A stretch of 64,000 bases of DNA from Hymenobacter sp. UV11 (GCF_004684095.1 NZ_SRII01000008.1:1-64000); one strand, 5' to 3'; numbered from the stretch's first letter, positions 1-7,622 are shown. A program made the numbers and translations. The notes: a model not told the origin generated them from the sequence alone.

Positions 1-1
1 G

Positions 2-76
2 AAAGCGGCGCGTGATGATGACTATCTCCGACAACTGCTCTGCCAATTAGCTCCTCAGTCCCCAGACGCTAACTAA
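2..76 (+). CDS. possible C-terminal end of an upstream gene (partial)
   Basis: Frame 2 stays open from the window edge to a TAA at 74-76 and would encode about 24 residues ending in QSPDAN. It is the most protein-like of the three forward frames. The start lies outside the window, so the product cannot be named. It may also be non-coding. A small CCCTG/CAGGG hairpin follows at about 93-109. Confidence 0.3.
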   Translation, partial: KAARDDDYLRQLLCQLAPQSPDAN

Positions 77-115
77 CCTTTTGGTGCTTTTGCCCTGCAA
101 TTAACAGGGAGGAAT

Positions 116-171
116 GAGCAGTGAACAGTGAGTTATTATGTTCACTGCTCATTGTTCACTACTAATTGCTC
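116..171. repeat. heptamer array at the 3' end of hemG
   Basis: Eight imperfect 7-base units (GAGCAGT, GAACAGT, ... ACTGCTC, ATTGTTC, ACTACTA, ATTGCTC) form a partial inverted repeat. The array contains the hemG stop codon (142-144), so the last residues of HemG (QLVVNNEQ) are encoded by repeat sequence. Confidence 0.7.
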
Positions 172-1533
172 GGCTGTGCGCCGGGCGTATTTCACGCAAT
201 CGGGCACGCTCACGCCGGCTTGCCAGTTGGCCACCGGCACAATACCCTGGGCCGCCAGCGGAGCCATGGCTGCCCGCGCCGCCGCCAGGTGCCGGTCGAA
301 TTGCGGAATGCTGCGCGGCCAGTAGTAGCGCCCCTGCCAGCGCGGCGCGCCCGCAATGCCGTAGAGCTGGCTTAGTTCCTGATGCACCGCCGCCAACTGC
401 TCTTCCTCAGGTTCCTGGGCCTGCCGCGCAAACTGCGCGCCGCCCACAAAGCTGGTAAACAGCACCTGACCGGCCGGCACGCGGTCCGGAAACAGCGAGC
501 TCGTCCAGATGGAGCCCGCCGAATACGTGCCTTCCACCCGCGGGTTCAGGGCGCCGAATCCTTCTAGCGGGTGCGTCACGGCCGTGCGGTCGTAGGCCGA
601 GTACACGAGCGTCATGGGGGGGTAGCGCACGGCCGCCAGCGCCGCCGCCGCCACCGCGAAGTGCGGCGCCAGCAGCTCGGCGGCCGCGTAGGCGGGCAGG
701 GCCAGCGCCAGGTGCGAGTAAGTGGTTTCTGGTTGTTGGTTCCTGGTTCCTAGTTCCTGGTTGTGGATGCTTGGTGCTTGATACTCCAGGGAGGGGGTAG
801 GGATAACTGTTAACTGATACTTGTTAACTGCTAATTGATTAACAGCCGTCACGGCCTGGCCAGGGTGGTAACTCGTGAGCCGGGCCGCCAGCGCATCGGT
901 GAGTGCCTGCACGCCGCCGCGCAGCGTAATGGTGCGGCGGCGGGCGGTTTTGGGGCCTTTGGCGAGGCCGCGCAGCAGCGAGCCGTATTTTTCTTCCAGC
1001 ACGGCCAGCTGCGGAAACGTGAGCGAAAGCAGCAGCTCGGCCGGGTCGCCAGCGTAAATGCCCGCCACAAACGGGTTGACGGCATACTGCACCACCTCGT
1101 TGCCAAAGTGCCGGCTGAAGAACGCGGCCACCGTTTCGCCCGGCACGGGGGGGGTAGGGCGGCGCAGCAGCTCGCTCAGCAGCCCCAGCTTGGTGCGCCA
1201 GCTAAAAAAAGGGCTGGCCAGCAGCGCGGGCGGCGAGGCTGGCAGCGCCCGGTACTCGCCGCCGCGCAGCACGTAGCGGTGCTGGCTCACCGGGGCCGCT
1301 TCCTGCACGTGGTCCTGCAGGCCCAGCTCGGTTAGCAGTTCGTCCAACTCGGGGCTTAGCAGCAAGGAGTTAGGGCCGGCTTCGAGCTGGTAGCCAGCGG
1401 GGGGGTAGGGCGAGAGCAGGTTGCCACCCGGCCGGCCGCTGGCCTCAAACAGGTCGTAGGTCACGCCCGCTTTTTGCAGGTAATAAGCCAGCGTGAGCCC
1501 CGTGAGGCCGCCGCCGATGATAGCAATGCGCAT
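142..1533 (-). CDS. hemG: protoporphyrinogen oxidase (FAD, HemY-type)
   Basis: Flavin-dependent oxidase of late haem synthesis, expected to oxidise protoporphyrinogen IX (or coproporphyrinogen III in the alternative route). The N-terminus has the FAD Rossmann fingerprint IIGGGLTGLTLAYYL (about residues 5-19), followed by an acidic residue and RPGG, as in the amine-oxidase fold. Length 463 aa is normal for the family. Residues about 230-270 are unusual: they are encoded by a heptamer repeat array (725-844) inserted in frame without a stop, just before the typical YSHLALALPA segment. The C-terminal residues are also repeat-encoded. Divergent from the HAD phosphatase gene with only 97 bases between start codons, all but the first few of them repeat. 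Family assignment is firm; whether the insertion is tolerated is unknown. Confidence 0.9.
   Translation of the reverse strand: MRIAIIGGGLTGLTLAYYLQKAGVTYDLFEASGRPGGNLLSPYPPAGYQLEAGPNSLLLSPELDELLTELGLQDHVQEAAPVSQHRYVLRGGEYRALPASPPALLASPFFSWRTKLGLLSELLRRPTPPVPGETVAAFFSRHFGNEVVQYAVNPFVAGIYAGDPAELLLSLTFPQLAVLEEKYGSLLRGLAKGPKTARRRTITLRGGVQALTDALAARLTSYHPGQAVTAVNQLAVNKYQLTVIPTPSLEYQAPSIHNQELGTRNQQPETTYSHLALALPAYAAAELLAPHFAVAAAALAAVRYPPMTLVYSAYDRTAVTHPLEGFGALNPRVEGTYSAGSIWTSSLFPDRVPAGQVLFTSFVGGAQFARQAQEPEEEQLAAVHQELSQLYGIAGAPRWQGRYYWPRSIPQFDRHLAAARAAMAPLAAQGIVPVANWQAGVSVPDCVKYARRTAEQLVVNNEQ
725..844. repeat. heptamer array inserted in frame inside hemG
   Basis: Two blocks of 7-base units flank a GGGAGGGGGTAGGG core. 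Block B (725-787, nine units) is of GTTCCTG type; block A (803-844, six units) is of TTAACTG type. Total length is 120 bases, exactly 40 codons, and the frame stays open. The same style of array is otherwise intergenic in this window. Confidence 0.8.
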
Positions 1534-1539
1534 GAGGTT

Positions 1540-1630
1540 GAGCTGTTAGCTACCAGCTCTTAGCTGATAGCTTTGTTGAATACTTGACCGGAAAGCTAAC
1601 AGCTAAAGGCTATCAGCTAAGCGCTAAAAA
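1540..1630. repeat. heptamer inverted-repeat array between hemG and the HAD phosphatase gene
   Basis: Thirteen consecutive 7-base units (GAGCTGT, TAGCTAC, CAGCTCT, TAGCTGA, TAGCTTT ... CTAACAG, CTAAAGG, CTATCAG, CTAAGCG, CTAAAAA) run up to the base before the ATG at 1631. The second half is an imperfect reverse complement of the first, so a long hairpin is possible. It fills almost the whole divergent gap. Confidence 0.75.
1568..1575 (+). promoter_or_regulatory. candidate -7 element TAGCTTTG for the HAD phosphatase gene
   Basis: Exact match to the Bacteroidota -7 consensus TAnnTTTG, 55 bases before the ATG at 1631 and lying inside the heptamer array. No clear -33 TTG is seen at the expected distance, so this is suggestive only. 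Confidence 0.35.
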
Positions 1631-2140
1631 ATGAACAAAGCAATTTTTCTGGACCGCGACGGCGTACTCAACGAAGAGATGGGCGACTACGTCTGGACGC
1701 CCGAGCGCTTCCGCATTTGCCCCGGCGTGCCCGAGAGCATCGCCCGCCTCAAAGCCGCCGGCTACTATCTCGTGGTCGTCACCAACCAAGCCGGTATTGC
1801 CAAAGGGCTATATGGCCAAGCCGACGTGCTGGCCTGCCACGACATCTTGCAGCAAGCCTGTGGCAACCAGATTGATGCGCTCTATTTCTCCGCCAATCAT
1901 CCGTCCGTTAGCGAGTCCATCTTTCGCAAGCCCGACTCCGGCATGCTCGAAAAAGCCGTGGCCCGCTTTCACCTCGACCCGGCCCAGTGCTGGCTGGTCG
2001 GCGACCGGGCCCGCGATATGGAAGCCGGGGCGCGGCTCGGGGTGCGCGGCATCCTGGTGGGCCACGCCGAGCCGGTGGCCTACGAGCCGCGCGTGGCCGA
2101 CTTGCGCGCCGCCACGGACTTGATTTTGAATTTAGAATGA
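1631..2140 (+). CDS. HAD-IIIA phosphatase, GmhB/HisB-N-like
   Basis: Cytosolic HAD-superfamily phosphatase of 169 aa, close in layout to D-glycero-D-manno-heptose-1,7-bisphosphate 7-phosphatase. Motif I is FLDRDGVLN (Asp8 and Asp10), motif II is the VTNQAG stretch, and motif IV is LVGDRARDM. GmhB proteins usually carry a zinc loop with three Cys and a His before the RKP motif; here the matching region (ANHPSVSESIFRKPDSGM) has no cysteine, so the zinc site is lost, or this is a non-zinc relative. The substrate therefore cannot be set from sequence. The start ATG directly follows a heptamer array and the stop lies within another (2126-2202). Confidence 0.75.
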   Translation: MNKAIFLDRDGVLNEEMGDYVWTPERFRICPGVPESIARLKAAGYYLVVVTNQAGIAKGLYGQADVLACHDILQQACGNQIDALYFSANHPSVSESIFRKPDSGMLEKAVARFHLDPAQCWLVGDRARDMEAGARLGVRGILVGHAEPVAYEPRVADLRAATDLILNLE

Positions 2141-2202
2141 GAAATTAGGAATTACCGATTGAATAATTCTTCATTCCTCACTCCAAATTCTTCATTCATA
2201 AA
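2126..2202. repeat. heptamer array across a convergent gene junction
   Basis: Eleven 7-base units (TTGAATT, TAGAATG, AGAAATT, AGGAATT, ACCGATT, GAATAAT, TCTTCAT, TCCTCAC, TCCAAAT, TCTTCAT, TCATAAA). The stop codons of both convergent genes (2138-2140 on plus, 2192-2194 on minus) fall inside the array. Confidence 0.7.
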
Positions 2203-3100
2203 AAGAGGCCAGCGCCGCCAGCAGCTGCGGGTATTCATAGGTAAAGCCCTGGCTGAGCACTTTATCGGCGCTCACGCGCTGCGAGCCCAGCACAATTTCG
2301 CTCATCTCGCCCATCGCTAGCTTCAGGCCAAATGCCGGCACTTTGGGCAGCAGCAGCGGGCGGTGCATCACCTGGGCCAGCGTTTCGGTAAGCTCCTTAT
2401 TCGTAGCCGGATGCGGCGCTACGGCATTGTACTCGCCCTGCCACAGCGGGCCTTCCAGCATCTGCACCAGCAGGCGGCAGAGGTCGTCCACGTGAATCCA
2501 GCTCATGTACTGCCGGCCCGAGCCCAGCGGCGCGCCCGCGCCGTAGCGCACGGTTTTGGCAATCGGCACCAGCGCCCCGCCCTCAGGGCTAAGCACGATG
2601 CCGATGCGCGGCAATACCACGCGCGGCCCCAGCTCGCCGATGCGCCGCGCCGCCGCTTCCCACTGCACCACTACATCGGCCAGAAAGTCGTCGCCGGGCG
2701 CGGCAATGGGCGAGTCTTCATACAGTATCTCATCGCCCCGGTCCCCATAAACACCAATGGCCGAGGCCGATAGCAACGTTTTGACATGGTGCCCCGGCTT
2801 GGCCAGCTCCCGATACAGCAGCTCCAGCCCATCGAGGCGCGAGCGAATAATCTCGTGCTTGCGCTCGGCCGTCCACTTGCCCTCGGCCACGCTGCTGCCC
2901 GCCAGGTTCACGATGGCGTCGGCGTAGGGCACGGCGGCCGGGTCGATGGTGCCAGCCTGCGGGTCCCAGCCAAACAGCCGGAAGTGGCTGCTTTTCTGCG
3001 GTTCGCGCGTGAGCAGTGCTACATCGTGCCCGCCGTCGAGCAGCAGCTCCGCCAGCCGCTGCCCAATCATGCCCGTGCCGCCCGTGATGAGAATCTTCAT
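2192..3100 (-). CDS. TIGR01777-family NAD(P)-dependent epimerase/oxidoreductase (YfcH-like)
   Basis: Extended short-chain dehydrogenase-like protein, 302 aa. The N-terminal nucleotide-binding motif is ITGGTGMIGQRLAELL, with further YfcH-type features NLAGSSVAEGKW and SASAIGVYGDRGDE. The C-terminal DUF1731-like region is around PLLLPKVPAFGLKLAMGEMSEIVLGSQRV. Members are annotated as epimerases or cell-division-linked oxidoreductases, but the physiological substrate is not known. It lies downstream of folE in the same direction, separated by a 91-base heptamer array, so cotranscription with the pterin genes is possible but not shown. Confidence 0.85.
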   Translation of the reverse strand: MKILITGGTGMIGQRLAELLLDGGHDVALLTREPQKSSHFRLFGWDPQAGTIDPAAVPYADAIVNLAGSSVAEGKWTAERKHEIIRSRLDGLELLYRELAKPGHHVKTLLSASAIGVYGDRGDEILYEDSPIAAPGDDFLADVVVQWEAAARRIGELGPRVVLPRIGIVLSPEGGALVPIAKTVRYGAGAPLGSGRQYMSWIHVDDLCRLLVQMLEGPLWQGEYNAVAPHPATNKELTETLAQVMHRPLLLPKVPAFGLKLAMGEMSEIVLGSQRVSADKVLSQGFTYEYPQLLAALASFYE

Positions 3101-3102
3101 TT

Positions 3103-3193
3103 TATAGTGACTAACGATTAGTGACTAACGACTAGTGACTAAGGACTAATTCAGTTAAAGAGTTAGCCCTTAGTCACTAGTTATTAGTCATTA
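3103..3193. repeat. heptamer inverted-repeat array between folE and the TIGR01777 gene
   Basis: Thirteen 7-base units (TATAGTG, ACTAACG, ATTAGTG, ACTAACG, ACTAGTG, ACTAAGG, ... GTCACTA, GTTATTA, GTCATTA). The right half is an imperfect reverse complement of the left. It starts 2 bases upstream of one start codon and ends on the folE stop codon, filling the whole gap. Confidence 0.75.
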
Positions 3194-3874
3194 CTTTCCT
3201 ATCTGCCGCAGAAAGTCATTGCGCAAGGTGCTGTCTTCCAAGAATCTGCCGCCATACTCGCTGGTGATGGTCGAGCTGCTGGTGTCGTTCACGCCGCGGC
3301 TCATCACGCAGAGGTGGTCGGCCTCCATGAGCACGGCCACGTCGTCGGTGCCCAGGCTTTGGCGCAGGTGCTCGGCAATTTGGCGCGTCAGGCGCTCCTG
3401 CACCTGCGGGCGGCGGGCGTAGTACTGCACCACGCGGTTGAGCTTGCTGAGGCCAACTACGTGCTTGCCAGGCAGGTAGGCCACGTGTGCCTTGCCCACA
3501 ATGGGCACAAAGTGGTGCTCACAGCACGAAAAAACCGTAATGTCGCGCTCTACCAGCAGCTGCTGGTATTCGTAGCGGTTCTCAAACAGCCGCACTTCGG
3601 GCCGCTGCGCGGGGTCGAGGCCGTTAAACCACTCTTGCACGTACATCTTGGCCACTCGCTTGGGAGTGCCGGCCAGGCTGTCGTCGGTTAGGTCCAGGCC
3701 CAGTTCTTCCATAATGGCGCGAAAGTGCCCGGCAATGGCCGCTATTTTCTGGTCGTTGCTCTGGTCAAAGGCATCGGGGCGCATCGGGGTGCGCAGGCCC
3801 AGGGGTAAGTGCTGGTCTGGGTGCTCGGCCACCGGCACGGGGCTGGCGGCGGGCACGGCAAGGTTATTCTCCAT
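3191..3874 (-). CDS. folE: GTP cyclohydrolase I
   Basis: Converts GTP to 7,8-dihydroneopterin triphosphate, the first step of folate, queuosine and biopterin synthesis. With the ATG at 3874 the protein is 227 aa. Zinc ligands are visible as Cys118 and His121 in FSCCEHHFVP and Cys189 in DHLCVMSRG; the family signatures HVVGLSKLNR and GVNDTSSST follow. An in-frame TTG at 3886 would add four residues, but the ATG fits better and gives an 11-base overlap with the end of the upstream ptpS/queD-like gene, suggesting translational coupling. The first 35 residues are a poorly conserved extension. Confidence 0.95.
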   Translation of the reverse strand: MENNLAVPAASPVPVAEHPDQHLPLGLRTPMRPDAFDQSNDQKIAAIAGHFRAIMEELGLDLTDDSLAGTPKRVAKMYVQEWFNGLDPAQRPEVRLFENRYEYQQLLVERDITVFSCCEHHFVPIVGKAHVAYLPGKHVVGLSKLNRVVQYYARRPQVQERLTRQIAEHLRQSLGTDDVAVLMEADHLCVMSRGVNDTSSSTITSEYGGRFLEDSTLRNDFLRQIGK

Positions 3875-4277
3875 AATATTCGACAAAATTACGGTCAGTT
3901 TCGTGCAGCGTCACGGCCAGCGTGAGCCGGGGGGGTAGGGCCGCCCGCAGCCGCCGCCAGATAACGACGGCGATGTTCTCGGCCGTGGGGTTCAGGGCCC
4001 GAAAATCCTCGGTATCGAGGTTGAGGTTGCGATGGTCAAACTGATTGAGCACCTGCTTTTTAATAATATCACTCAGCTCCTTGAGGTCGAATACGTAGCC
4101 CGTGTCAGGGTCTATGTCGCCGGTCAGGCGCACCGTCAGGTTGTAGTTGTGGCCGTGGTAGTTGGGGTTGTTGCACTTGCCAAATACTTCCTGGTTGCGC
4201 GCCTCACTCCAGGCCGGATTATGCAGGCGGTGGGCCGCGTTGAAATGTTCAGAACGGCAAATAGTGAGTTGAGACAT
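3864..4277 (-). CDS. 6-pyruvoyl-tetrahydropterin synthase / 6-carboxytetrahydropterin synthase family
   Basis: Uses dihydroneopterin triphosphate, the product of FolE encoded just downstream and overlapping by 11 bases. Zinc ligands are His16 (FNAAHRL), His41 and His43 (HGH); the catalytic Cys is Cys35. The motif here is CNNPNYHGH, that is C-x5-HGH, the spacing of the PTPS-II (biopterin-type) subgroup, whereas QueD (PTPS-I) usually has C-x3-HGH. So the product may be 6-pyruvoyltetrahydropterin rather than the queuosine precursor. The family is certain at 137 aa; the subgroup call rests on the motif spacing alone. Confidence 0.88.
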   Translation of the reverse strand: MSQLTICRSEHFNAAHRLHNPAWSEARNQEVFGKCNNPNYHGHNYNLTVRLTGDIDPDTGYVFDLKELSDIIKKQVLNQFDHRNLNLDTEDFRALNPTAENIAVVIWRRLRAALPPRLTLAVTLHETDRNFVEYYGE

Positions 4278-4499
4278 AGGGATTGCAACCGCCCAAAGGG
4301 GGTTTTGTTGAAGCTGCTAGAGCAGAGGTACCGTATAGGACTTAAACAAGAAAAAATAAACTGTGGTAAAATTTTAGTTTTATGCCTTTGGTATTGAAAT
4401 AAGCTGCTTAAATTTGGGCGTCCAGAGAATAAAGGCGGTATTCATTCTTTGTGTTTTTCCTTGTTTTACTTTCTTTTAACTACTCCATTATTCTAACCG

Positions 4500-5207
4500 A
4501 TGAAACGAAACGCTTTACTATTATGCTTCTTTTTGCTAGGCGCCCTGCACGTATCAGCGCAGCGCTCGCCCGTTGACGAAGCGGACCAGAATATTAATAA
4601 CATTCCGCGCAAAGGCCAGCGCGTAAGCATGCAGCTGGATAACAGGCGCGTGGAAACGTCCTGGATAAAGCAGCTCAGCGACCAGTTTCCCGGCAAGGTT
4701 AAGAATAACAAGGGCACCATCACGATGGATGGAGTAACTATTCCGGACATTTCGCCTACCCCCGTGCGCGTCATCAGCCGCGTAGAGGCGCTGCCCACGG
4801 GCACCGGCGTGTGGTGGAGCATTGACCTGGGCAACGCTTACCTCGGCCAGGCTTCGACGCCCACGCAGTGGAAAGCCGGTGAAAAATACCTGAAGGATTT
4901 TGCCCGCGCCATGTACCGCGAAGACTTGGTGGCCCAGATTACCGATGCCGAAAAGGCGCTGGTAACTTCGCAAAACAACCACATGTCGGTGATTGCCAAG
5001 TCGGACGCCGTGAAAAAGGAAATCGAAAAAAACAAGGCCCGTAAGCTCGAAATTCAGCAGCAGCTAGCAGTCAATGCCGCTGAATTGCAGCAGCTTAACA
5101 ACCAAGTTGACTCTAACCTGAAAGAGCAGGAGGCCGCCCGCGCCGACATCGTAAACCAGCGCGTAGCCCTGGAAGCCGTGAAAGAGCGCATGGGTAAGAT
5201 TGAGTAG
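4500..5207 (+). CDS. exported coiled-coil protein of unknown function
   Basis: The first 20 residues (MKRNALLLCFFLLGALHVSA, then Q) are a signal peptide, so the 235-aa protein should reach the periplasm or surface. The middle (about 40-145) includes a GTGVWWSIDLG stretch and no family I recognise. Residues about 150-230 are rich in E, K, Q and A in heptad-like order (ITDAEKAL ... KKEIEKNKARKLEIQQQL ...) and should form a coiled coil. It stands alone, with a strong terminator 24 bases after the stop and a 222-base divergent promoter region before it. Function unknown. Confidence 0.75.
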   Translation: MKRNALLLCFFLLGALHVSAQRSPVDEADQNINNIPRKGQRVSMQLDNRRVETSWIKQLSDQFPGKVKNNKGTITMDGVTIPDISPTPVRVISRVEALPTGTGVWWSIDLGNAYLGQASTPTQWKAGEKYLKDFARAMYREDLVAQITDAEKALVTSQNNHMSVIAKSDAVKKEIEKNKARKLEIQQQLAVNAAELQQLNNQVDSNLKEQEAARADIVNQRVALEAVKERMGKIE

Positions 5208-5230
5208 CCTGCCCTACCCCTCCCCACCAA

Positions 5231-5257
5231 CCCCGCCGGCTACCGGCGGGGTTTTTT
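5231..5257 (+). terminator. rho-independent terminator
   Basis: Stem CCCCGCCGG / CCGGCGGGG with a 3-base loop followed by six T. It closes the exported coiled-coil gene. Confidence 0.9.
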
Positions 5258-5350
5258 ATTGCTCCAAGGCTAACCCCCGTGCCCCGCCTTGCGTTTGGGA
5301 GGAAGGCAGGCTCGCAATAGCCCGCCTACCCACCCCTCTTACACAGACCC

Positions 5351-5764
5351 ATGGAAAAGACCGAAGTTCAACACCAGGTGCACCTGGAAGGCGCCATTAA
5401 GCTCCTGACGGGCGACCTGAAAGAAGAAGCTAGCCGCGCTGGTACCGATAACCACTTGCAGCGTTGGATTGAAGACCTGAAGGCAGCCAACAACCCCGAG
5501 TTTCACAAGCTGGTAGTAGCCCTGCAAGACCTGAAGGCGCTCCTGCACGGCGGCACCTACAACGGCAGCCAGGTAGGCAGCCTGCTGCACCGCCTGGGCA
5601 ACGAGACGGCCCGCACCGCCTCGTTTGCCGATGGCAATACGCGCACCCACGTGGAGAAGCTGAGCGCGGCCCTGCTAGCCGCCGCTGGCCAGCTGCAGGG
5701 CTCGGACACCACTCCCGAGCAAGACCTGCAAAATAATAACAAGGGCTTGGATAGCAACGTGTAA
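5351..5764 (+). CDS. small soluble protein of unknown function
   Basis: A 137-aa, mainly helical protein starting MEKTEVQHQV, with no signal peptide, membrane segment or motif I know. Charged and amphipathic helices are likely in residues 10-60 (GAIKLLTGDLKEEA..., DLKAANNPEFHKL). The tail is polar (TTPEQDLQNNNKGL). It lies between two strong terminators and is therefore probably monocistronic. Codon use looks like that of its neighbours. Confidence 0.65.
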   Translation: MEKTEVQHQVHLEGAIKLLTGDLKEEASRAGTDNHLQRWIEDLKAANNPEFHKLVVALQDLKALLHGGTYNGSQVGSLLHRLGNETARTASFADGNTRTHVEKLSAALLAAAGQLQGSDTTPEQDLQNNNKGLDSNV

Positions 5765-5783
5765 GCACGTCGCAAATCCAGGT

Positions 5784-5829
5784 AAAAGGGGTAGCGTTCC
5801 ACTCTGCGGAGGAGAACGCTACCCCTTTT
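5784..5829. terminator. bidirectional hairpin terminator
   Basis: Perfect 16-base arms AAAAGGGGTAGCGTTC and its complement, with a 14-base loop. A/T runs on both sides allow use on either strand. The stem contains one copy of the GGGGTAG motif. Confidence 0.85.
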
Positions 5830-5833
5830 GGCG

Positions 5834-5862
5834 TTGGGGCGCGTATAGCAGGCTTCACTTTG
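5834..5862 (+). promoter_or_regulatory. candidate promoter of the 2-hydroxyacid dehydrogenase gene
   Basis: TTG at 5834-5836, an 18-base spacer, then TCACTTTG (one mismatch to TAnnTTTG) at 5855-5862, 23 bases before the ATG at 5886. Bacteroidota-type layout, not proven. Confidence 0.35.
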
Positions 5863-5885
5863 GCCCGCTCGTCGGGCACTTGCCA

Positions 5886-6812
5886 ATGCGCTTATTTGTG
5901 TACAGCCCACTGCCCGACGACCTGCGGGCCCACCTTCACCAGGCACTACCCACGGCCACCATCACGCACGCGGCCGACCAGCCGGCCGGCTCCCTGGCCA
6001 ATTTGCAGCAGGCCACGGTGCTCTTTGGCAACCCGCCGCGCGAGTGGCTGGCGCAGGACCTGCCTAACCTCCAGCTGTGGCAGCTCGACTCGGCTGGCTT
6101 CGACCGCTACCAGGGGCTGGCGGTGGCGGCGCCGGTAGCCAACATGGGCGACTACTTTGCCTGGCCCTGCGCCGAAACGATGGTAGCAGGCCTGCTGGCC
6201 CTGTACCGGGCGCTGCCCGAGCTTGCGCGCCTGCAGGCCGAGCAGCGCTGGGTAGGGGCGCCCATTCGGGCGCGCATGGGGCTGCTGCGCGGCAAGCGGG
6301 TTGTTATTTTAGGGGCGGGCACCATTGGGCAGGCAGTGCGGCAGCAGCTTAGCGGCTTTGGCTGCGCGGTGCAGTTGCTGGCCCGCACCGACCCACAGGC
6401 CCAGCTGCACTCGCGCGAGGAACTATTGGCGGTGCTGCCCACTACCGATATCGTGGTCAATTGCCTGCCGGGCAGCGCCCAGGATTTCTTTGCGGCCGAC
6501 CTCATCGCGGCCCTACCCCCCCACAGTATCTACGCCAGCGTGGGGCGTGGCAACACCACCGACGAGCCCGCCCTGATTGCCGCGCTGCAAGCCGGCCGCC
6601 TCGCCGGGGCCGTGCTCGACGTGACGGCCACCGAGCCTCTACCCCCCGGCCACCCGCTGTGGACCTTGCCCACCGTGCTGCTGACCCAGCACACCGGCGG
6701 CGGCCAACCCGACGAGGCCGCCGGCAAAGTGGCCCAGCTGCTGCGCAACCTGCACCGCCTACAAGCTGGCCAGCCCCTAGAAAACCAGGTGGAGCTAAAG
6801 CGTGGGTATTAG
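5886..6812 (+). CDS. D-2-hydroxyacid dehydrogenase
   Basis: NAD(P)-dependent reductase of 2-keto acids, 308 aa from the ATG at 5886 (a TTG two codons earlier is less likely). The Rossmann motif is VVILGAGTIGQAV. The catalytic triad is visible as Arg in SVGRGN, Glu in TATEPLPPGHPL and His in LTQHTGGG. The N-terminal half of the catalytic domain is divergent, typical of the GhrA-like branch (family Pfam 2-Hacid_dh_C). Substrate could be glyoxylate, hydroxypyruvate or a longer keto acid. Leu-Pro in this gene is twice encoded within the motif CTACCCCC (near 6512 and 6639). Confidence 0.85.
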   Translation: MRLFVYSPLPDDLRAHLHQALPTATITHAADQPAGSLANLQQATVLFGNPPREWLAQDLPNLQLWQLDSAGFDRYQGLAVAAPVANMGDYFAWPCAETMVAGLLALYRALPELARLQAEQRWVGAPIRARMGLLRGKRVVILGAGTIGQAVRQQLSGFGCAVQLLARTDPQAQLHSREELLAVLPTTDIVVNCLPGSAQDFFAADLIAALPPHSIYASVGRGNTTDEPALIAALQAGRLAGAVLDVTATEPLPPGHPLWTLPTVLLTQHTGGGQPDEAAGKVAQLLRNLHRLQAGQPLENQVELKRGY

Positions 6813-6833
6813 CGAGAAACTAGCGAAACTACG

Positions 6834-7388
6834 CTAATCAACGGCTACCGGAGGCTCGTGGTGGGCGGGCAGTTGCCGGGCAGGCTGTTGGAGCAGCGCG
6901 GCGGCTTCCTCGTCGGTGAGCACGCGGGCTTCGGTGGCGCCGTCGGGAAAAATCAGGCGGCTGGCGGCCTGGCGCAGCTCGTCGAGGCGGCTTAGGGCAT
7001 CGGTTACGGTGGGGTTGGCTTCGAGACGGGCGAGCAAGCCGCTGGTACGCGCGGCCTGAAACAGCTTTTCAAGCACGAAGGGCAGCACCCAACTCGCAAT
7101 GTTGGTCATGAAAACCCCGCGCAGGCCTATGCGCAGCAGCAGGCGGGCGGCCATGCGCTCCAAGAGCAGCGCGCGGGCGGCGGGCAAGGCCTTATCAGCC
7201 AGGAAGTCGGCTACCAGCCGGGCGTGGCCACTCTGAATTTCGGCGCGCAGCACTTCCTGTACCGAGTCGAGGGTGCGCTGAGCTAGTTGCCTGAACAGGC
7301 GGCCTTTTTGCCAGGCGCGCAGGCCGGTGTGGCGGGCGGCGGCCAGCACCTGGCCCGGTAGGTTGGGGGGTAGGGAAAAGTATTTCAT
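6834..7388 (-). CDS. conserved-looking protein of unknown function with a hydrophobic centre
   Basis: 184 aa, Arg/Ala/Leu-rich. Residues about 85-125 (RLLLRIGLRGVFMTNIASWVLPFVLEKLF) are hydrophobic enough for a membrane-associated helix pair. The N-terminal third is strongly basic. I recognise no domain. It is convergent with the hydroxyacid dehydrogenase gene (21 bases apart) and faces a 234-base AT-richer region. Confidence 0.6.
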   Translation of the reverse strand: MKYFSLPPNLPGQVLAAARHTGLRAWQKGRLFRQLAQRTLDSVQEVLRAEIQSGHARLVADFLADKALPAARALLLERMAARLLLRIGLRGVFMTNIASWVLPFVLEKLFQAARTSGLLARLEANPTVTDALSRLDELRQAASRLIFPDGATEARVLTDEEAAALLQQPARQLPAHHEPPVAVD

Positions 7389-7622
7389 GGAAAGCGTGCC
7401 GGCAGGACAGTCAGACCGTTAAACGTAAACGACGGTTGGGAAAGCGCTGCTAGTAAACTATTGATTTTGAGTAAATTAAAAGTAAGTATCGGCCCGGTAG
7501 AACCCGGTGCGGATTTCTTGTGTTAGGAACGGAATTTAGCGAAAAACGGCCGGTATCCTCCTGCCTGATGCTTTCGATACTATCCAACCAAAGGTTTTCT
7601 AATTTCGGTTTCTCCCGCTTCC
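7389..7622. other. divergent intergenic region, no gene seen
   Basis: AT-richer than its surroundings, between two divergent starts. Probably holds both promoters; TAATTTCG at 7600-7607 is a one-mismatch -7 element 15 bases before the ATG at 7623. No hairpin or repeat found. Confidence 0.4.

Noticed and set aside
116..171. CRISPR-like arrays
   Set aside because: The repeating unit is 7 bases with no unique spacers and no cas genes; the arrays are heptamer tandem/inverted repeats.
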